Positions 59,245 through 64,000 of a stretch of 64,000 nucleotides of DNA are shown here, piece after piece (position 1 is the stretch's first letter; the number at the start of each line of letters is the position of its first letter). This DNA is from Acanthococcus lagerstroemiae (taxonomy: Eukaryota > Arthropoda > Insecta > Hemiptera > Eriococcidae): contig CM063112.1 in NCBI GenBank assembly GCA_031841125.1, positions 60,565,722-60,629,721 of the forward strand, read 5' to 3'. The position numbers and the translations under genes are program-made. The notes beneath the pieces were generated by a model that was not told where the DNA came from, searched no databases, and saw nothing but the letters and a program-made list of their open reading frames with translations.

Positions 59245-59777
59245 AGTGCGGAAACCTGCCATTTTGTATTCAACCGATTCACTATTGGTGGGATTTAAAC
59301 CTAGAGTGCGCTGCAAAATTACCTGCGCGGGTGTTAGCGGGTGAAAATGAGTGAGTGATCATGATGTGTACTTTCAAATAGAAACACTGCTATCTTCAGT
59401 AGGGCAAAAAAACGAGTAAAAATTATTCTGCTAATAGAATTGATTATAATTTAATTTTTTGGTGATGATGCAGTAGAATTTAGGACAAATTTTCTTTGAA
59501 GTTGAATTTCTAATCGACTTAATGATGGTTTAAGTTTGCTACACGCTTGCGGTAAATCATACATGATCACTCACACATATCGTAGGGCTGCCAACACTTG
59601 AAATTCTAAGTTTAAATCCCAATGTGGCACGCTCCGCATAGTCGGATTCGGCATCCACCCGTGGCGTAGGCAGACATATTAATTTTTTCACATTGTCGGC
59701 CGATCCCCCCCCCCCCCGTAGCTACGTCCCTGACATCCACGGGCACGGCTGAATACAAAATGGCAGATTTCCGCACT
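59245..59777. repeat. Larger inverted repeat with nested insertion
   Basis: The outer arms are 59,245-59,275 ('agtgcggaaacctgccattt', 'tgtattcaacc') and 59,747-59,777 (its reverse complement, few mismatches). Inner matches continue ('tgggatttaaacctagag', 'gtgagtgatcatg'). The right arm holds 'catagtcggattcggcatcc', the same sequence as the centre of the foldback at 58,902. It is interrupted at about 59,667-59,737 by a segment with a C-run and 'gtagctacgtccctgac'. Confidence 0.7.
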
Positions 59778-59788
59778 TGTATTGTTAT

Positions 59789-59868
59789 ATCGTCTGCTTC
59801 GTGGCAGAATTCACCAAGTCCTACGTTTTTACATAAGACTTGGTGAGTTTTGCCACGAAGCCGACGAT
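59789..59868. repeat. Short near-perfect hairpin
   Basis: Arms 59,789-59,820 and 59,837-59,868 are complementary at 29 of 32 positions (ATCGTCTGCTTCGTGGCAG... and ...TGCCACGAAGCCGACGAT) around a 16-base loop. The size and shape are similar to a small-RNA precursor, but it sits in a cluster of foldback repeats. Confidence 0.82.
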
Positions 59869-59949
59869 GTAGGTCTCTGGTTTCGTCTTTCTCCCCGAAA
59901 CTACCTAGTGAACAGAGCGACCGCAGCACCAATCGAGGTGAATAGCAGT

Positions 59950-61150
59950 GTTGGGTAGGATTTAAATCCTCAGGGATTTTGAATCCAAATTTACGAAAAT
60001 CCTGATCTTGGATCTTGGATTTTGGATTTCAAATACTTTTTCAAAAAGGATTTCGGATTCAGGATTTAACTTCTAATTATTAAGGGATTTGCATTTTGAT
60101 GATTCCAAATATAATTAAGATTGCAGCGCTGTGCTGCGGCAAATACCCTAAAAATCCTCATTTCAGCAATTTTAACGATTTACCACTAACTTATTGATAT
60201 TTTGAAAATCAGACTTCACGTAGTGATACTCGTAGTTTTACATCATTTTTGTTGTCGCATTCTGTGAGCGCGAAGGAAGCTAATTTGGTCATATTTAGTC
60301 AGTAAGAAGTTAGAACGCTGAACGCAAAGTCCTCAAATTTCTATCGTTCACTGATAATTGGACGCTGTTAAGCAAACACCGCCCAAGCGATAAAATCTGT
60401 TTTTTGAGAAAACGTAACATTAAAAGCCAATGAATAATGCCGGTCAACGGACGTATAGCGCTTACTGATAAGCTTTTTAGCGCTTACTGATAAGCTTTTT
60501 AGCGCTTACTGATAAGCTTTTTTCAACGTGGATTCAGATTTTTGTATCGGGGCCCAATTTTTAAAAATTTTATTTTTTATGCTCTTTCCAACGATATTGA
60601 TATCTCGTTTTGTCAACAAATGTCGCTGGGGCGGTTTTTTGCTTAACAGAGTCCAATTAGCATTTTAGCGCTGAGCTACCATAGACAGTGCTGCTTAGCC
60701 AATCGGAAAAGCTACAAACTTAGGTAAAAGCTAACGTTTCCGAACGATTGGCTTCGGCTAATAGGTAACAGCTAATGTGGTCTCATTAGCTAGCTGATGA
60801 CTAGCTAATTTTGGACCAAATTCGATCGGCTAACGGCTAACTGCTGAAAGCTTCGGCTTAGCTAAGCAGCTCTGGCTACAGACAACAGAAGTTGTATGCG
60901 AACGTCCTCAGCCAATAAATTGAAGATTGGGTGGGTGTTTATTGTTGAGTTACTGAAATTTAGAAGTCAAAATTCAGATTATTGAATCTTGGATTTAAAA
61001 TCCAAATTTTTCTGAAAATTGAGAGGATTTAGGATTTTGGATATAAAATTCTTTTCTAAAAAGGATTTGAGACTTTAAATTCAAATCCTTTTTTTTTACC
61101 AGGATTTTGGATTTTGGATTTAAATCTTGGAGTTCCCGGATTTTGCCAAT
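59950..61150. repeat. Repeat bounded by GGATTT-rich ends
   Basis: The left end has 'aggatttaaatcctcaggg', 'cttggattttggatttcaaa' and 'aaaaaggatttcggattcag'. The right end (60,985-61,145) has 'ggatttaaaatccaaattt', 'aaaaaggatttgagac' and 'ggattttggattttggattt'. The interior contains the 22-bp triplicate at 60,456 and a 'gctaacagctaa' block. It could be one element with repetitive ends. Confidence 0.45.
60456..60521. repeat. Perfect 22-bp tandem triplicate
   Basis: Three identical consecutive copies of a 22-base unit (TAGCGCTTACTGATAAGC, then TTTT) at 60,456-60,477, 60,478-60,499 and 60,500-60,521. Perfect identity implies a recent origin. Confidence 0.95.
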
Positions 61151-61734
61151 CCTTGGTGGATAGGTAGCGTGCCCTGCAGTTCCTCACCAGTTCTCAGAAA
61201 CTAAACATTATACTCGCAGACAGTGTTGCCACTTTATTTTGGTTTGTTCCGATACATCTTAATATATTCAGAGGATTTTGGTTCATCTTAAAGATTTTGA
61301 TCAAAAATACTGCTTCTACATTTGGTACAATTTCAGACATCACACATTTTATTTGGTACATTTCATTTGAAATCCGGTATAATCTTCAAAAGTTTCTTGC
61401 CGGTATATTTTTCAATTTCCCATCTAGCAACACTGTTTGCAAAACACGTTACCATCCATCTGAAGGATTGATGCAGCGTTGTGTGTGGTGGGTCGCTTTC
61501 TTTGACTCAATCAGGGACGTACCGATAGAGGGGGGGGGAGGGACTAACACCCTTGTAGGAATTTTTCACGCAGCAGTTGGAAAAATTTACTATTTTAGTC
61601 AGGCGAATTGGGAAAATCCAATAAATTAAAAAATTATTATTTTTTTGCTTTGATACTTTGATACTTGGGAATTGGGTTTAGAAGTTGGGAAACCCCAAAA
61701 CGAGCCAAACGGTTTTTCCTCTTTTGCATTGATA

Positions 61735-61820
61735 CTTGGGAATTTTGAATTGAGTCAGTTGGGACTTTCACAATTTGTACCCCCCCCCCCCCTGGCAAAA
61801 TTCGTTGGTACGTCCCTGGA
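61735..61820 (-). repeat. Dispersed repeat starting GGACGTACC, minus copy
   Basis: On the minus strand it reads 'cagggacgtaccaacgaatt', a G-run of about 14, then 'gtgaaagtcccaactgactc' and 'aattcccaagtatcaa', matching 48,328-48,412. The start of a plus-strand copy ('cagggacgtaccgatagag', G-run) lies at 61,513-61,550, so two opposed copies bracket about 200 bp. Confidence 0.75.
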
Positions 61821-62229
61821 CTCAGTGTTATTTAATAGGTGGCTGAAAACGATGTACGTATGAAAATATCGCAGCGCAACAAAACACAGGGAAAGCAGTG
61901 GCAAACTGCCCTGGCTAATTAAGCCATAAATGTTGCGTGACTGAAAATCACGTAGTCATGACATGTTCTGATACCTACAGCTAGCCGTTGATGTATATCT
62001 AAAGATAAGGATAAATTGTATTATCATGGTTGAAATTCAAGAAACCATAATCAGTAACACAAAGTATTTGCAAACTAATCCAACCTGAACGTGTAACCTT
62101 GTATGATTAGTAGAGAACCGTCATTGATATGTCTATTTGTATGAGTAGTTTTCAAATAACGATAACGTAACTAAAACATACAATACGGAAAAGACATTAG
62201 AGACCATTGCTCCTCCCAGAGAGAAAAAT

Positions 62230-62890
62230 GAAACTGAAAACGCTTACGACATAGTCTTGCTGTGTCACAAATAAGCGAGCTAGAATCTCAGAATGTCTCA
62301 AGAAATCTTAGACAACTATATAAAAGAATGTCAGATGTTATAAACCTGTCTTGAGAAATCTTGATGAGTCTTAAGGGATCTTATGAAATCGTGATTGAAT
62401 CGTGAAACGTTCTAATCAAGTCTGGAAGAATTCAGAGGGGTCTTGAGAAGGTCTGGAAGAATTATGAAAAGTTTTAAGCAAGCCTTGAACAGTCTTAGTG
62501 AACCTTGAAGAAGTTTGAAAGAAAAAAACAAGTCTGTTTGTCTCAAATACTTAAGTATAAAAGAATCTTTGTTAGTCCTGATCTAGTTTTGAAGAGTCTT
62601 AATAATGTAAATAAGTCTGGGAGAGTCTCAAATGAGTATACATCTTAGTTGGCTTAAAGAAGTCTTAGAATCTTATACAAATGATATGAGCTCTATGGGT
62701 TCTAAGAGTTCCAAAAAGTTTTGATCTTGAGTTTATGAACAGTGAGCCGGGAAATGAGTTTTGAACTATATCATCAAACCTTAAATAAGTTTTAAAAATT
62801 CTTAGAAAGGGTTTTATATGAATCTGGAAAAGCTTTGAAGATTTTCGCCCAAACAAATAAAGTTTGAAAAATCTTGGCTACTCTTAAAAA
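62230..62890. repeat. GAGTCTTA-type degenerate minisatellite
   Basis: About 660 bp of irregular 12-20-bp units on the theme 'tcttgagaagtcttaag' ('aatcttgatgagtcttaagg', 'ggtcttgagaaggtctggaag', 'ttgaagagtcttaataa'). Noncoding. Confidence 0.75.
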
Positions 62891-64000
62891 TTCCTTCCCC
62901 GTTGACCCCTGAATTGAAAAAGTTGGAGGAGGTTTTTTATTTTCAGCAACAACAGAAAATCTTCCTTATCTACTCTTTCAATCGTCATCGAAAGTGCAAG
63001 AAAATAATCCAAGCCCTTCGGGGGAAAGGAGTGTCAAAATATTAAATTCTTATTCATTCTTATTTGCCCCTGCCAAGATTGTTTCCTGGATCCGCTACTA
63101 ATTGCTATATCTGAAAATATTTTGTGATATAAACATGAAAAAGTAATATTAAACTTTTTATAAAGATAACGCAATTTACCCAAAGAACCTGAGATTTGAG
63201 AAAGTTAAAACAAATGCAGACGTGCATTAACAATTAAAACTGTGGGGCGTTTGATAAAAATAAACGGTAATTTATGGTTATTGGCAACTTCTTTATCCTA
63301 TGGTATTCATTTTATTACAGTTAGTTCTTGGAACTATGACCAAGGTATCTAACCAATAGCTGAAGTTATTTTAATAAATAAATATTTAAATTTAAGATTA
63401 TTTTATATTAATTAAATTAATTGAAAATTAATAAATATAATGAAACCGCACAACCCTTAATCTCCCTCGACTTCGTTTAACTAGCACCAGACAATTACAA
63501 GTGTCCATTAATCCATTAATTTTTGGTGATCACAGGTCTCGTTTTCCTTGAAGAAATATTCACAAAAATCAGTCACCGGTTTTTAATCCTCGAAGGTCGG
63601 ATTAATCTGACTTTTTGCTGAAAATTAGTCATTTTCTCTAAATAGGTACTCCATGTATACAAAATGGGAAAATATTGAATAAAATCAATATTTAATTTTT
63701 AGTTCTCAGTGCCCGGATGATTCTTCTGTAATCGCTCAAACTCTCAAACTGAAATAATAAAGCCTCGGGAAAATATTTTTAATAATTCTTTATGGTTTCG
63801 GTAGGGTTCGGAAATACAAATTTGGTTGAGTTTTTGCACGGAAATAGAGCATAACATATGGAGAGAAGTTGAGTTAATTTTTAACGTAAAATTCATGAAT
63901 AAACGATTGGTTGTATATCTGTCTGTCAAGTGAGTAAAACACGTAAAATGGACTTAAACGTGAGGTGTTTTTATAACTTTTTTGCTCGTTGTGGAAATCT
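62891..64000. other. No gene recognised
   Basis: AT-rich end of the window; no exon, RNA gene or repeat that I can support. Confidence 0.45.

Noticed and set aside
1..64000. CRISPR arrays, operons, prophage or bacterial defence systems
   Set aside because: No evenly spaced short direct repeats with unique spacers and no bacterial gene organisation; the introns, SINEs and LINEs show nuclear eukaryotic DNA.

Overview
The window is nuclear DNA from an arthropod, most likely an insect; Hemiptera is a weak guess. The clues are a pacifastin-type protease inhibitor gene, three exons of the arthropod synaptic protein Hikaru genki, GT-AG introns, a 25-kb intron, and a dense mix of non-LTR retrotransposons, SINEs, MITEs and degenerate tandem repeats. 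There are no bacterial operons, ribosome binding sites or CRISPR arrays. Most of the long open frames are chance frames; the real exons are short and were found by splice signals and protein motifs.

Layout. At 1.5-3.7 kb on the minus strand is the 5' part of a pacifastin gene: signal peptide plus at least three inhibitor domains, running off the left edge. At 6.8-7.1 kb (minus) is a doubtful small secreted Cys-rich ORF pair. From 7 to 31 kb the sequence is intergenic, or lies in an upstream intron of hig. It holds tandem repeats (10-12, 18.7, 21.5-22 kb), a U6 snRNA-headed retroposon copy (12,988-14,514) interrupted by a probable solo LTR, a tRNA-derived SINE, and hAT-like MITEs. At 31.1-31.5 kb (plus) are two hig exons; the next hig exon is at 56.46-56.59 kb. 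The 24.9-kb intron between them contains further copies of the U6-associated retroposon (with target-site duplications and a poly(A) tail), two reverse transcriptase relics, a second SINE, MITEs, a 240-bp hairpin repeat and a large pyrimidine-rich minisatellite. From 56.6 kb to the end there is no recognised gene. There is an RTE-like retrotransposon relic, a cluster of inverted repeats built around a shared GCCATTTT motif (57.3-59.9 kb), and more minisatellites.

The two genes have unrelated jobs (extracellular protease inhibition; synaptic cleft organisation) and show no functional linkage. The most novel-looking signal is the repeat family whose longest copy starts with U6 snRNA sequence and is flanked by a 15-bp target-site duplication. 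A shorter copy has its own duplication and a poly(A) tail, and a 107-bp tail-only copy has a perfect 15-bp duplication. No defence system or other new biochemical system is visible. All calls come from reading the sequence by eye; no search was run.
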